Source of the DNA: an uncultured Bacilli bacterium
Lineage (GTDB): Bacteria; Bacillota_I; Bacilli_A; RF39; UBA660
Assembly: GCA_910584255.1 (NCBI GenBank)
Contig: CAJTXV010000026.1
Coordinates: forward strand, 1-22,185
Reading direction: 5' to 3'
Length of the DNA: 22,185 nt
Below the pieces are notes generated by a model. The model saw only the letters and a program-made list of their open reading frames with translations, did not search any database and was not told the DNA's origin. Below are positions 7,396 to 14,932 of the stretch, one piece after another. Position numbers and translations under genes: made by a program. The stretch's first letter is position 1. The number at the start of each line of letters is the position of its first letter.

Positions 7396-8310
7396 TTAGT
7401 TTGCCTCCTTAATTACAGATTTAAAATACTCCTCTAGAGTAATACCAGTTTCGTATAAACCTAAAATACTAATATCATTTTTCGTTAGCGCCTTACTGAT
7501 TTTACTAATTTGATCTAAGTATTCATAAAGTCTTATTTCTTTTTTATCAATTACTTTGTAGTTGGTAGTTTTTAGTTCTTTTTCTAAAATGATGGCTGCT
7601 TTTTTGATATTATCTGTTTGAATCACCACACATTTACTACATTCAATATCTAATTCTTCTTTCGATAATTCTTTAATGACGCGACCATTCTCTATGATAC
7701 AGAACCTAGTAGCAACGGCGTATAACTCAGATAAAATATGACTAGAAATTAAAATGGTAATCTTTTTTTCTTCATTTAGTCTTTTAAATGTTTCTCTTAA
7801 ATCACTAATTCCAATTGGATCTAAGCCATTAATAGGTTCATCTAAAATAATGAAATCGGGATTATCTAAAATGGCAAAAGCAATTCCTAGGCGTTGTTTC
7901 ATTCCTAAAGAAAAGTTTTTAAATTTTTTATGAACCGCATCTTCTAGGCCAACTAGTTTTAATGATTCATCAATTTGATTGAAATTAACAATTCCTTTTT
8001 GAATCGCATAGTATTTTAGATTTTCATAAGCCGTTAGATTGGGAAAGAAGGATGGATTTTCGATTAAACATCCGATTCTTCGCTTATTTTCTGTTATGTT
8101 GTTTTCTCCTTCTCCAAATAATTCAAATTCACCACTGGTTGGATTGGTAAGCGTTGTAATTAGTTTCATCAGGGTTGTTTTCCCTGCTCCATTACGACCG
8201 ATTAGTCCATAAATATCTCCTTTGCTTATGGTGATAGAGACATTATCTAAAGCCGTAAATTCTTTATATTTTTTTGTTAAATTGTTTGTTTTTAATATCA
8301 CTTCATTCAT
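7396..8310 (-). CDS. ABC transporter ATP-binding protein, BcrA-like
   Basis: A 304-residue ATPase. Walker A is GRNGAGKT (about residues 38-45), the signature FSLGMKQRLGIA, Walker B FIILDEPINGLDP and the switch histidine lies in ISSHILSEL. A C-terminal extension of about 90 residues beyond the nucleotide-binding domain is usual in BcrA-type drug-resistance ATPases. The gene follows a terminator at 8339-8366, so it likely starts a new transcription unit (ATPase, permease, kinase), although I see only a weak TATACT-like -10 in the leader. An AAAGGATAAATATT segment before the ATG serves as ribosome binding site. Confidence 0.9.
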   Translation of the reverse strand: MNEVILKTNNLTKKYKEFTALDNVSITISKGDIYGLIGRNGAGKTTLMKLITTLTNPTSGEFELFGEGENNITENKRRIGCLIENPSFFPNLTAYENLKYYAIQKGIVNFNQIDESLKLVGLEDAVHKKFKNFSLGMKQRLGIAFAILDNPDFIILDEPINGLDPIGISDLRETFKRLNEEKKITILISSHILSELYAVATRFCIIENGRVIKELSKEELDIECSKCVVIQTDNIKKAAIILEKELKTTNYKVIDKKEIRLYEYLDQISKISKALTKNDISILGLYETGITLEEYFKSVIKEAN

Positions 8311-8338
8311 AATATTTATCCTTTCTATATCAGTATAT

Positions 8339-8366
8339 AAAAAAAGTGTTAAAAAACTCTTAACAC
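8339..8366 (-). terminator. Rho-independent terminator after the Cys-rich gene
   Basis: A minus-strand hairpin GTGTTAA/TTAACAC (arms 8360-8366 and 8346-8352, 7-nt loop) is followed by seven T residues (8339-8345). It lies 24 bp after the stop of the gene at 8390-9172 and isolates that gene from the BcrA-like ATPase. Confidence 0.8.
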
Positions 8367-8389
8367 AATTCTTAAATATTTCTTAATTT

Positions 8390-9172
8390 TTATCTTGTAC
8401 CAATCTTTTTGACTTTATTTCCTATAGAATCCTCCCTGAATGGATAAATTACTTTTAAATGTTTTTCGATTGGTTCATACTCCCTCTTGTTATAAGCATA
8501 ATCCAAAAGACACTCTTCACAATTTTTAAATTCGTGACATCTATTTTTGGCACTACTTGCGTAATCTCCTGGTGCACATATACCAAAATTGTTCCACTCC
8601 CTTGCTTTTTCTAAAGGTGTTAAGTTCCCTCGTTCGTGAATCTCCTGAATCTCTTTCTCAGAGTAAATATGATTTTTTCTCTTTTGTTTGTCATAGTCAT
8701 AAATAGCATCACTTAATAAATCTGAAAAAGTAATACTGACCGTATCTGTAGCATTTAAAATTGTTTTTCTTTTTAAAACTAATTCTAAGCGAATTTCTCC
8801 TTTATGCTCAGGATTTCTACAAACTTTTTGAACAAATTTTGTTTTCCCTGTTTTTAATTTGATTTGATTTAAATAGCAGGTACCACTAAAAAATTTTTCT
8901 TCAATTTTGGTAGCATCTAATCCTAAATAAGTAATACTAGAATCTATATTTGGAAAAGTTACTTCTTGATAGTAAGATGAAAGAAGTTCACTTAATGAAG
9001 AAGATAAGGTTCCATCCCTTAGTTTTTTTAAATCTTCTTTCGTTAAAGCAAATACTAAAGGATACCAAGTTTCTTCTAAGGGTTCTACTTCTTCTAAAGT
9101 TCTTACACATTGTTTTATATTTATTTTTTCTTTTCTAAGTCCCCACCTTGATTTTTTATTATTTTTGTCCAT
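8390..9172 (-). CDS. Uncharacterised cytoplasmic protein with C-terminal Cys cluster
   Basis: A 260-residue protein I do not recognise. It has no signal peptide and no membrane helix. The N-terminus is basic (MDKNNKKSRWGLRKEK), and the centre is mixed beta/alpha with an Asp/Ser-rich stretch (TDTVSITFSDLLSDAIYDYD, about 143-162). The C-terminal part carries C199, C212, H213, C218 and C221 within 23 residues (NRCHEFKNCEECLL), a spacing that could bind zinc. An earlier pair lies near residues 105 and 119. The gene has its own strong promoter (9196-9224) and its own terminator (8339-8366), so it is monocistronic although it sits between the response regulator and the ABC genes. An AAAAGGAGGG site supports the ATG. 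Function unknown. Confidence 0.7.
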   Translation of the reverse strand: MDKNNKKSRWGLRKEKINIKQCVRTLEEVEPLEETWYPLVFALTKEDLKKLRDGTLSSSLSELLSSYYQEVTFPNIDSSITYLGLDATKIEEKFFSGTCYLNQIKLKTGKTKFVQKVCRNPEHKGEIRLELVLKRKTILNATDTVSITFSDLLSDAIYDYDKQKRKNHIYSEKEIQEIHERGNLTPLEKAREWNNFGICAPGDYASSAKNRCHEFKNCEECLLDYAYNKREYEPIEKHLKVIYPFREDSIGNKVKKIGTR

Positions 9173-9195
9173 AAAAACCCTCCTTTTGATTTTTT

Positions 9196-9224
9196 ATTAT
9201 ACTATGGTTCCTATAATCTATCAA
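9196..9224 (-). promoter_or_regulatory. Strong sigma-A-type promoter of the Cys-rich gene
   Basis: Minus strand: -35 TTGATA (9219-9224), spacer of exactly 17 nt, -10 TATAAT (9196-9201). This is the best -35/-10 pair in the window, and it lacks the TG extension found at the others. Confidence 0.85.
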
Positions 9225-9230
9225 TTCTTT

Positions 9231-9899
9231 TTATTTTTTCATTCGATACCCTACACTCCAAATCGTTTCAATGTATTCTTCATCCTGATTTTTTTCTTTT
9301 AATTTATTTCTAATTTTACTAATATGAACGTTTAAAGTGTTTTCATCTGCAGAATCTTCATCTCCCCAGACTTTTTCAAATAAAACACTTTTTGTAAATA
9401 CTTGATTTGGTTTTTCCATGAGTGTTTTTAAAAGTTCAAATTCACATTTTGTAAGGTACACTTCTTTTTGATTACAGAAAACAGTAAAATCACTCATATT
9501 TAATTCAATGTCTTTATATCTCAAAAGAGTAATGTCTTCCTCTTTGTGATTTCTTAGATGCACTTTGATTCTTGCTAATAATTCATCATTATGAAAGGGC
9601 TTGGTTACATAGTCGTCTGCCCCAAGGTCAAATAAATTTAGCTTTTTATCCATATCATGAATCGCACTCATAACGATGATTGGAACCGAGTGTTTTCTTT
9701 TTAATTCACTAATAATCTCTTCTCCATTTTTTCCGGGAAGCATTAAATCAAGAAGAATTAAATCAATTTCCTTCGAATGTAATAGTAACCCTTCTGTACC
9801 AGAATAGGCACACTTTGTTTGATATCCATGAACCGTTAATAATTGATTTAACATATCACTGATTTCTTTATTGTCTTCTATGATTAAAATTTTATTCAT
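9231..9899 (-). CDS. OmpR/PhoB-family response regulator
   Basis: A 222-residue regulator. The receiver domain (about 1-118) has acidic residues E8/D9, phosphoacceptor D51 in LLDLMLPGKNG, a Ser at the T-position (VMSA) and K100 in YVTKPF. The C-terminal winged-helix domain (about 127-221) has the Trans_Reg_C pattern, with LTKCEFELLKTLMEKPNQVF and a final VGYRMKK. It is the only response regulator in the window, and the only kinase is at 5628-6536, so the two are probably partners, although split by a monocistronic gene and two ABC genes. It lies 18 bp downstream of the YcxB-like gene and is likely co-transcribed with it. The ribosome binding site is TTAGGTGATATGA. Confidence 0.9.
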   Translation of the reverse strand: MNKILIIEDNKEISDMLNQLLTVHGYQTKCAYSGTEGLLLHSKEIDLILLDLMLPGKNGEEIISELKRKHSVPIIVMSAIHDMDKKLNLFDLGADDYVTKPFHNDELLARIKVHLRNHKEEDITLLRYKDIELNMSDFTVFCNQKEVYLTKCEFELLKTLMEKPNQVFTKSVLFEKVWGDEDSADENTLNVHISKIRNKLKEKNQDEEYIETIWSVGYRMKK

Positions 9900-9917
9900 T
9901 CATATCACCTAATTATT

Positions 9918-11234
9918 TTAATTCCTAGGACCTAGAGGATATATACATTTTTCTATTTTTAGAGAATATATTTCTGGATCGTATACCATGGAATAAATCT
10001 GATAATTCCACCTTACCTCTGGTACTTGATTGTATTCTTTGGTTTCTCCTATATAAATAGAATAGTAGCATTCTTCATCTTTTGATTCACATTTTGATAT
10101 CAAAGCTTCTCTTAATCTGGAATCCATTTCACTCTTTAACACCCAATTTTTATTTTCTTTTATTTCGTTATAAAATGATTCTACTTCCTCATGATTTTTC
10201 CATAGTATATAAGAAAGTTGATATTTTCCACTTTTATCTAGTTCTAATTGAAATAACTTTCCTTCTTTTGGAAGTGTTACTCCAATGACTTCTTGGTATT
10301 TGAATATATCACTATATTCACGTTTTACTGGATCAACAAATGCCATACAACCAATCAAAAAAAGTAACACTGTTAAAATCCAACCTGCCACTATGTTTTT
10401 TGTACAAGTGATGCCTTTTCTTTTATATTTGATTCCTAAAATAATCGACAATATAGGAATAGGCATTACTAACCATGCACCCCATAAATAATCTAAAATT
10501 GGAGCATGTAACATTTCTAAAGATAAACCAGATAAATAGATTCTCATACTAGGAAAATATTCAATTACATGGGATGGTAAAACAATATAGGCAAGTATAT
10601 ATGGAACTATAAGAGAAAAGAAAATGGATAGAATCGTTAAAGTAAATAAGCAGATTAGGAATACTCTTATTCTTCTATACTTTTGACGTGGACTTATATA
10701 ATCTTCTAATCTTTCTTCCTTTTCTAAATTTAAATTCCCACTGTCTGAAATTTTCCGAATTTTTTCAATTTCTTCTTCTGTACATGTATCTTTTCGAATA
10801 GGAAAAATATTTTCTTTATCAAGCAGTATAAAAATATGTGTATTCGTTTCTTCTATTCTCTTTATTTGTTGATAGAAAATTTTTTGGGATACCTGTTCAC
10901 TTTTTTTCTCTAGATAATCTTCATAGAAGAAAAGAGTGTAATGAATCTCGTCCATTCCTTTTTGAAATAGTTTTTTATAATTTCTCTTTCTAAAGATAAC
11001 TTCTATTAATTTTAAAATACCAAAGGCACAAATGGATAAAACAACAATCACATAAATATCTTCTACTAACTCAGATGGTTCATCATAATAGGCAATCAAA
11101 AATAATGAAAACATAACGATCAAAGTAGTTAGAAATCGTTTCCACAACTGATAAGGAAAGTTTTTTCGAATCTCCTTATATTCCTCATAGGTAACTTTTA
11201 CCTCTACTTTAAATTCATCCTCTTTCTTTTTCAT
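9918..11234 (-). CDS. YcxB-like multi-pass membrane protein
   Basis: A 438-residue protein. The N-terminal ~165 residues look like a YcxB-type unit. A short cytoplasmic strand (FKVEVKVTYEEYKEI) and two helices (about 33-50 and 58-80) are followed by a beta-rich domain with Q-K-I-F-Y-Q-Q-I-K-R-I (117-127) and IFILLDKENIFPIRKD (134-149), the part that defines the family. After a charged linker come three or four more helices (about 190-218, 248-269, 279-299). The GIKYKRKG turn between the last two is reminiscent of DUF4190. A C-terminal ~135-residue acidic domain is probably extracytoplasmic. An AGGAGGGC site supports the ATG. Being upstream of the response regulator, it may be a sensor or accessory of that system. 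Function unproven. Confidence 0.7.
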   Translation of the reverse strand: MKKKEDEFKVEVKVTYEEYKEIRKNFPYQLWKRFLTTLIVMFSLFLIAYYDEPSELVEDIYVIVVLSICAFGILKLIEVIFRKRNYKKLFQKGMDEIHYTLFFYEDYLEKKSEQVSQKIFYQQIKRIEETNTHIFILLDKENIFPIRKDTCTEEEIEKIRKISDSGNLNLEKEERLEDYISPRQKYRRIRVFLICLFTLTILSIFFSLIVPYILAYIVLPSHVIEYFPSMRIYLSGLSLEMLHAPILDYLWGAWLVMPIPILSIILGIKYKRKGITCTKNIVAGWILTVLLFLIGCMAFVDPVKREYSDIFKYQEVIGVTLPKEGKLFQLELDKSGKYQLSYILWKNHEEVESFYNEIKENKNWVLKSEMDSRLREALISKCESKDEECYYSIYIGETKEYNQVPEVRWNYQIYSMVYDPEIYSLKIEKCIYPLGPRN

Positions 11235-11265
11235 ATATGCCCTCCTACAACCACTTATTTTTTTA

Positions 11266-11271
11266 ATTATA
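11266..11271 (-). promoter_or_regulatory. Probable -10 of the YcxB/response-regulator unit
   Basis: TATAAT on the minus strand at 11266-11271, about 32 bp upstream of the ATG at 11234, immediately after the terminator of the MATE-kinase gene. No convincing -35 is seen. Confidence 0.45.
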
Positions 11272-11275
11272 CAAC

Positions 11276-11303
11276 AAAAAAGTAGATAATAAAACCTACT
11301 CTT
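11276..11303 (-). terminator. Rho-independent terminator of the MATE-kinase gene
   Basis: Minus-strand stem with core arms 11296-11300 and 11281-11285, extendable by A-T and G-U pairs to 7 bp, a 10-nt loop and then T residues. The stop codon TAG of the upstream gene forms part of the first arm. Confidence 0.6.
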
Positions 11304-13281
11304 CTCTGTTTTTTATATATTCAACTAATTGATCTGCTGTTTTTTCAACCCCTAATGCATCGACGTTTATTAGTAAATCATAATTATTTCGATTATCCCA
11401 ATCTCTTCCTGTATAATACTTATAATGCTTTCTTCTTTTTTTATTGATATCTTTTATGTATTTAGATGCTTTATTTTTAGGAATATGGTAGTATGTCACT
11501 GCTCTTTCTTCTTTACTTTTGTCATCACTATATAGAAATACCTTTAAAGTATTTTTATAATCCTTTAAAATATAGTCGGCACATCGCCCAACGATGACAC
11601 AAGAAGATTTTTTTGCTAGATCTTGGATTACTTTTGTCTCTGCGATAAATAATCGATCATCATTGTTACTTTCTGTTTTCATTGTCGTATTTTTTTCATC
11701 AATTGTTTCAATATATTCTTTAGAAAGTCCTGATTCTTTCGCACTCAAACTTATTAACTCTTTATCATAGAAAGGAAGCCCTAATTTTTCTGAGAGGAGT
11801 TTTCCTACATAACGACCACCACTTCCGTATTCACGTGAAATAGTAATTACAATATGTTTGCCATCATAATGAATCTTTTGTTTTGGTTTTTCTACTTCTT
11901 CTAGTGATTCTTCTTTCTTTTCTGTTAACTTTCTATATTCGGAACCAAAAATAAAGATACAGATTATAAAACAAATGCTATCTGCAATTGGACCTGCGTA
12001 TAAGACTCCATAAATTCCGTAACCCAAAACGAATCCTAGTAAACATGCAATTGGAATAAATAATAAAATTTGTCTAGTAAAAGATACTAGGGTTGCTTTT
12101 AATGCATTTCCTAAGGACTGAACTGTAATACTTGTAGTAATTTCTAATACGTTAATTGCCATAATTAGCATCATAGAACGACAAGTAAGACAAGCAAATT
12201 CTAAAAACAAGTCATAGTTTGGATCTGATTTTGTAATAAAAGCACTTGTTAATTGTTCTGGAAATAGGACAAAGATTAAATTAAAGATGATTCCTATGAT
12301 AAAGTTGACAGTTAATACTTTTCTTAATGTTTCCTTAACTCTTGCTTTATTGCCTGCACCATAGTTAAATCCAATAATCGGTTGTGCACCAATTGCAATT
12401 CCTAAAATGGATGCGATATATAAACTATTTACTTTCGAAATGATTCCATAAACAGATAGTGGAATGTCTGCACCAAACTTTGTATTTGTTCCTAATCGTG
12501 TTAGCATATTATTCATAAATACAAATAATACTAAGACCGTCATTTGCGTAATGAAACTAGATAGTCCTAATCCTAGAATTCTAACAATCGATTTGTTTGG
12601 GATAAAATCTTTCTTTTCTAATTTTACACTCTTAATTTTTGGAATATATAAAATGGCTATTAAGAAGGAAATCATCTGCCCAATGACGGTAGCCCAGGCT
12701 CCTCCTTCTACTCCCATAGAAAAACCAAATATAAAAATTGGATCTAGAATGATATTGATAATTGCCCCTACTACTAGCATAATCATGGAGTATTTAGGGG
12801 ACCCATCCGCCCTAATAATATTTGATAACGCAGAATAGATAATTACAAAAGGTGCACCCACTGCGATAACCTTTCCATAAGAAAGGGCATAAGGATATAC
12901 AGTTTCTGTACTACCAAAACATCTTACTAGTTGTGGTAATAATAAATAAGAAATCACTCCGATGAAAACTGCAACAATTACGGAGATTGTAATTGCACTT
13001 CCTAAAGACTCCTTTGCTTCCTCTTTTTTTCCTTCTCCCAACTTTAAGGATAAATTTGCACTCGTTCCATTCCCTATTAAGGATGCAATCGCACCATAGA
13101 TTAACACGAGTGGAAATATTACATTCGTAGCAGCATTTCCAACAGTTCCTACTCCTTTTCCAATGAAAATTTGATCGACAATATTATAAACAGAATTAAT
13201 CAGCATACTAATTACACAGGGGATTGAAAACGATAATAGTAAGTGATTAATCTTATCTTTTCCTAAATCTAATTTTTTCAT
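11296..13281 (-). CDS. MATE family exporter fused to a cytidylate-kinase-like domain
   Basis: A 661-residue two-part protein. Residues 1 to about 450 form a complete MATE transporter of 12 helices (start KINHLLLSFSIPCVISMLIN, conserved VDQIFIGKGVG near 37-47), which extrudes cationic drugs or metabolites using H+ or Na+. A charged linker (about 450-473) leads to a P-loop kinase domain (476-661) of the cytidylate-kinase-like type: ITISREYGSGGRYVG (479-493), GLPFYDKELI, CVIVGRCADY (561-570) and NYDLLINVD. The frame is continuous with no sign of a sequencing join. The kinase would sit on the cytoplasmic C-terminus. This fusion architecture is, as far as I recall, found in Firmicutes but uncharacterised. 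An AAGGAAGGAG site precedes the ATG, and a 5' leader with an attenuator-like hairpin lies upstream. Confidence 0.9.
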   Translation of the reverse strand: MKKLDLGKDKINHLLLSFSIPCVISMLINSVYNIVDQIFIGKGVGTVGNAATNVIFPLVLIYGAIASLIGNGTSANLSLKLGEGKKEEAKESLGSAITISVIVAVFIGVISYLLLPQLVRCFGSTETVYPYALSYGKVIAVGAPFVIIYSALSNIIRADGSPKYSMIMLVVGAIINIILDPIFIFGFSMGVEGGAWATVIGQMISFLIAILYIPKIKSVKLEKKDFIPNKSIVRILGLGLSSFITQMTVLVLFVFMNNMLTRLGTNTKFGADIPLSVYGIISKVNSLYIASILGIAIGAQPIIGFNYGAGNKARVKETLRKVLTVNFIIGIIFNLIFVLFPEQLTSAFITKSDPNYDLFLEFACLTCRSMMLIMAINVLEITTSITVQSLGNALKATLVSFTRQILLFIPIACLLGFVLGYGIYGVLYAGPIADSICFIICIFIFGSEYRKLTEKKEESLEEVEKPKQKIHYDGKHIVITISREYGSGGRYVGKLLSEKLGLPFYDKELISLSAKESGLSKEYIETIDEKNTTMKTESNNDDRLFIAETKVIQDLAKKSSCVIVGRCADYILKDYKNTLKVFLYSDDKSKEERAVTYYHIPKNKASKYIKDINKKRRKHYKYYTGRDWDNRNNYDLLINVDALGVEKTADQLVEYIKNREE

Positions 13282-13303
13282 AAACTACTCCTTCCTTATA
13301 CGT

Positions 13304-13352
13304 AAAAAAAGCAGCATATTTTCCATCTGGATTTACGCTACTCGCTACGCGA
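13304..13352 (-). ncRNA. Attenuator-like leader (candidate riboswitch) of the MATE gene
   Basis: Minus strand, just after the predicted transcription start. A small hairpin TCGC-GTA-GCGA (13352-13342) is followed by a terminator-like stem whose arms AGTAGCGTA (13342-13334) and TATGCTGCT (13318-13310) pair over 9 bp with two G-U pairs. Its apical TCCA/TGGA pairing lies at 13331-13322 and it ends in seven T residues (13310-13304). The two hairpins share a base, so they could compete. A terminator between promoter and ribosome binding site implies conditional read-through. Two hairpins with the second acting as terminator, upstream of a MATE gene, is the layout I recall for guanidine-IV (mepA) riboswitches. 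I could not verify the consensus. Confidence 0.5.
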
Positions 13353-13359
13353 CTTTTAC

Positions 13360-13389
13360 ATTATAACATAAAATATCGGTGATAGTCAC
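13360..13389 (-). promoter_or_regulatory. Promoter of the MATE-kinase gene
   Basis: Extended -10 TGTTATAAT (core 13360-13365) with a poor -35 (TGACTA at 17 nt). A short palindrome GTGA-TAG-TCAC at 13379-13389 covers the -35 zone and could be an operator. Transcription would begin near 13353. Confidence 0.6.
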
Positions 13390-13413
13390 AATTTTTTTAT
13401 CTTTTTTGCTTAT

Positions 13414-13869
13414 TTATTCTACTAAATACCAATCTTTTGTATTTGGTATTTTATGACTTGTAAAATAATCTTTTAAAATCGTATATACCTCTTCTTTTGT
13501 AAGATTATCTTTTCCCCGTAATTCAAAGTCATCTTCATTCCCCTTTAAGAAACAAACTTCTACATGAAATTTTTCTAGATTGTTTTTGGCATTTCCAACA
13601 TTGATATCATTATACACTTGAATATAATTTGTATTAGAAATTTTTTCTAAGGGCATTAGGACTAAGTATTCAGAATCTAGACTGTCAACCTTATCTAATT
13701 CCTCTTCAATTTTTTTTAAGGACGTTTGTTCAATCACTCCATGATTGTTTTCTAACACCCAGCGTTTTTGCTGATCTTTCATATCTCCTGTATTTTTTGC
13801 TTTTTGATTACACCCTGTAAGTAAAATCATACTAAATAAAATGAATAATACTAAAACTCTCTTTTTCAT
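13414..13869 (-). CDS. Small lipoprotein of unknown function
   Basis: A 151-residue protein with a clear lipoprotein signal: basic MKKR, hydrophobic core, lipobox LLTGC with the lipidated Cys at residue 20, then a polar NQKAKNTGD spacer. The mature part (about 30-151) is acidic and mixed alpha/beta, with a single further Cys (VEVCFLKG), and ends DYFTSHKIPNTKDWYLVE. No known family is recognised. It starts 22 bp after the stop of the broken DUF4829-like gene, with a duplicated AAGGAGTAGGAGT ribosome binding site, so the two form a small operon. The protein would sit on the outer face of the membrane. Confidence 0.75.
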   Translation of the reverse strand: MKKRVLVLFILFSMILLTGCNQKAKNTGDMKDQQKRWVLENNHGVIEQTSLKKIEEELDKVDSLDSEYLVLMPLEKISNTNYIQVYNDINVGNAKNNLEKFHVEVCFLKGNEDDFELRGKDNLTKEEVYTILKDYFTSHKIPNTKDWYLVE

Positions 13870-13891
13870 TTTTTACTCCTACTCCTTATGA

Positions 13892-14320
13892 TTATTCTAT
13901 CCCCCATCCCCAGGATATTAATTTCCAATCTTCTCCTTGATTTCTAACTAAAATCCACATCCAATTTTCATATCTTTCATTTATACCAAATCCTTGTTGG
14001 AAGTTTTCCTCATCATTACTCGTAATAAAATTAGAATAAAAGACAATGGCTTCTTCTTTTCCATAATTTTCTGCCCATGCATCAAATTCTTCCTTTTTGT
14101 CCTGATACCAAATTTCTTCTAAGGTTCCTGGAAACTCTTTAAATTTTTAAAAGACGATATCCGTTGCAGACTCAATCTCTTTTCTTTGATAGATTTTAGA
14201 TTCTTCTATTGTAATTTTTACTTTATGATGATGCAGATTTTGACTTAAAAATATGACTAGGAAAATTAGAACAATTGTGATCAATAGTAGGATTCGTAAA
14301 ATTCTTTTTCTTTTCTTCAT
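13892..14320 (-). pseudogene. DUF4829-like membrane-anchored protein, interrupted by one stop codon
   Basis: A minus-strand reading frame of 142 codons from ATG 14320 to TAA 13892 carries one internal TAA at 14147-14149 (codon 58). Everything else looks intact: an N-terminal membrane helix (about 8-26), then a small secreted domain. After the stop come FKEFPGTLEEIWYQDKKEEF, EEAIVFYSNF, NWMWILVRNQ and WKLISWGWGIE, a pattern I associate with DUF4829-type secreted proteins. A GGAGAATAGG site precedes the ATG, and an extended -10 TGTTATACT lies at 14344-14349. Restoring AAA or CAA at the stop would give an unbroken protein, so this is a recent loss of function or a base-calling error. The lipoprotein gene follows 22 bp downstream. 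Confidence 0.75.
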
Positions 14321-14343
14321 CCATCCTATTCTCCTTTTATTTA

Positions 14344-14349
14344 AGTATA
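14344..14349 (-). promoter_or_regulatory. -10 element of the broken DUF4829-like gene and lipoprotein
   Basis: Extended -10 TGTTATACT on the minus strand (core TATACT 14344-14349), 24 bp before the ATG at 14320. Its -35 zone overlaps the terminator hairpin of the preceding gene. Confidence 0.5.
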
Positions 14350-14353
14350 ACAG

Positions 14354-14379
14354 AAAAAGATAGAATGCTCTACCTTTTT
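14354..14379 (-). terminator. Terminator after the XRE regulator gene
   Basis: An 11-bp stem with one G-U pair (arms 14369-14379 and 14354-14364, AAAAAGGTAGA with TCTATCTTTTT) and a 4-nt loop, immediately after the XRE gene stop. A-runs and T-runs on both sides make it usable in either direction. Confidence 0.75.
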
Positions 14380-14384
14380 TGTTT

Positions 14385-14798
14385 TTAAATATGAAAAACT
14401 TTATCTGCTTCTAATACATAACTAATTTCTTTTTCCTTTGGCGAATTCTTATCAATAATATTCCAAACAGCAAAAGATAAAAAGATTATGATATCAATTA
14501 TAAATAATGTAAAAAGAATGATTCCTCCCACCTTCATGATTTTAATAATCATACCTGCGAGTTTTTCCGTATTACTGACCTTATCGATTAACAAATCCTT
14601 TACATCGTTATCCACTAACTCATCTAAACTTACTTTAAAAATGTGTGCTAATTCTTTTGCCTGCTTGATATCTGGTGCTGTCTCTTCTAATTCCCACTTC
14701 GAAATAGTTTGTCTTGTCACATTCAGTTTTTCAGCGAGTTCTTCTTGTGTAATATTTTCCTTTTTCCTTAGTGTTAGAATTTTATTCCCAAGTCCCAT
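14385..14798 (-). CDS. XRE-family transcriptional regulator with a membrane helix
   Basis: A 137-residue protein from the ATG at 14798. This start is preferred over the upstream ATG at 14825 because an AAAGGAGGAG ribosome binding site lies just 5' of it, inside the longer frame. The N-terminal ~65 residues form a Cro/C1-type helix-turn-helix (LRKKENITQEELAEKLNVTR, then QTISKWELEETAPD) that binds DNA. After a short linker (LSVDEL-like VSLDELVDNDVKD) comes one membrane helix (about 89-110) and a short outside or inside tail. This layout is common for small membrane-tethered regulators in Firmicutes. Targets are unknown. The palindrome at 14867-14880 just upstream could be its own operator. Confidence 0.85.
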   Translation of the reverse strand: MGLGNKILTLRKKENITQEELAEKLNVTRQTISKWELEETAPDIKQAKELAHIFKVSLDELVDNDVKDLLIDKVSNTEKLAGMIIKIMKVGGIILFTLFIIDIIIFLSFAVWNIIDKNSPKEKEISYVLEADKVFHI

Positions 14799-14866
14799 TT
14801 TATTCTCCTCCTTTCTTTCAAACATTCTATATTTTTTATTGCTTCTTTTCTATCGATTTTCGTTGG

Positions 14867-14880
14867 AAATTGCGCAATTT
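14867..14880. promoter_or_regulatory. Perfect 14-bp palindrome, candidate operator
   Basis: AAATTGCGCAATTT lies about 70 bp upstream of the XRE regulator start, in the space between that gene and the terminator of the surface locus. Perfect dyad symmetry and position fit an autoregulatory operator. No promoter could be placed with confidence. Confidence 0.35.
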
Positions 14881-14905
14881 TTCTTAACAAATAACCTTTT
14901 CATAG

Positions 14906-14932
14906 AAAAAGACAACTAGATACTAGTTTGCC
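14906..14932 (-). terminator. Terminator at the end of the surface-protein locus
   Basis: Minus-strand stem AACTAG-TAT-CTAGTT flanked by a GGC/GTC pairing (one bulged A), followed by five T residues (14906-14910). The TAG stop codon of the upstream gene is part of the stem. Confidence 0.6.

Noticed and set aside
14799..14825. Upstream ATG at 14825 as start of the XRE regulator
   Set aside because: The AAAGGAGGAG ribosome binding site lies inside that extension and points to the ATG at 14798.
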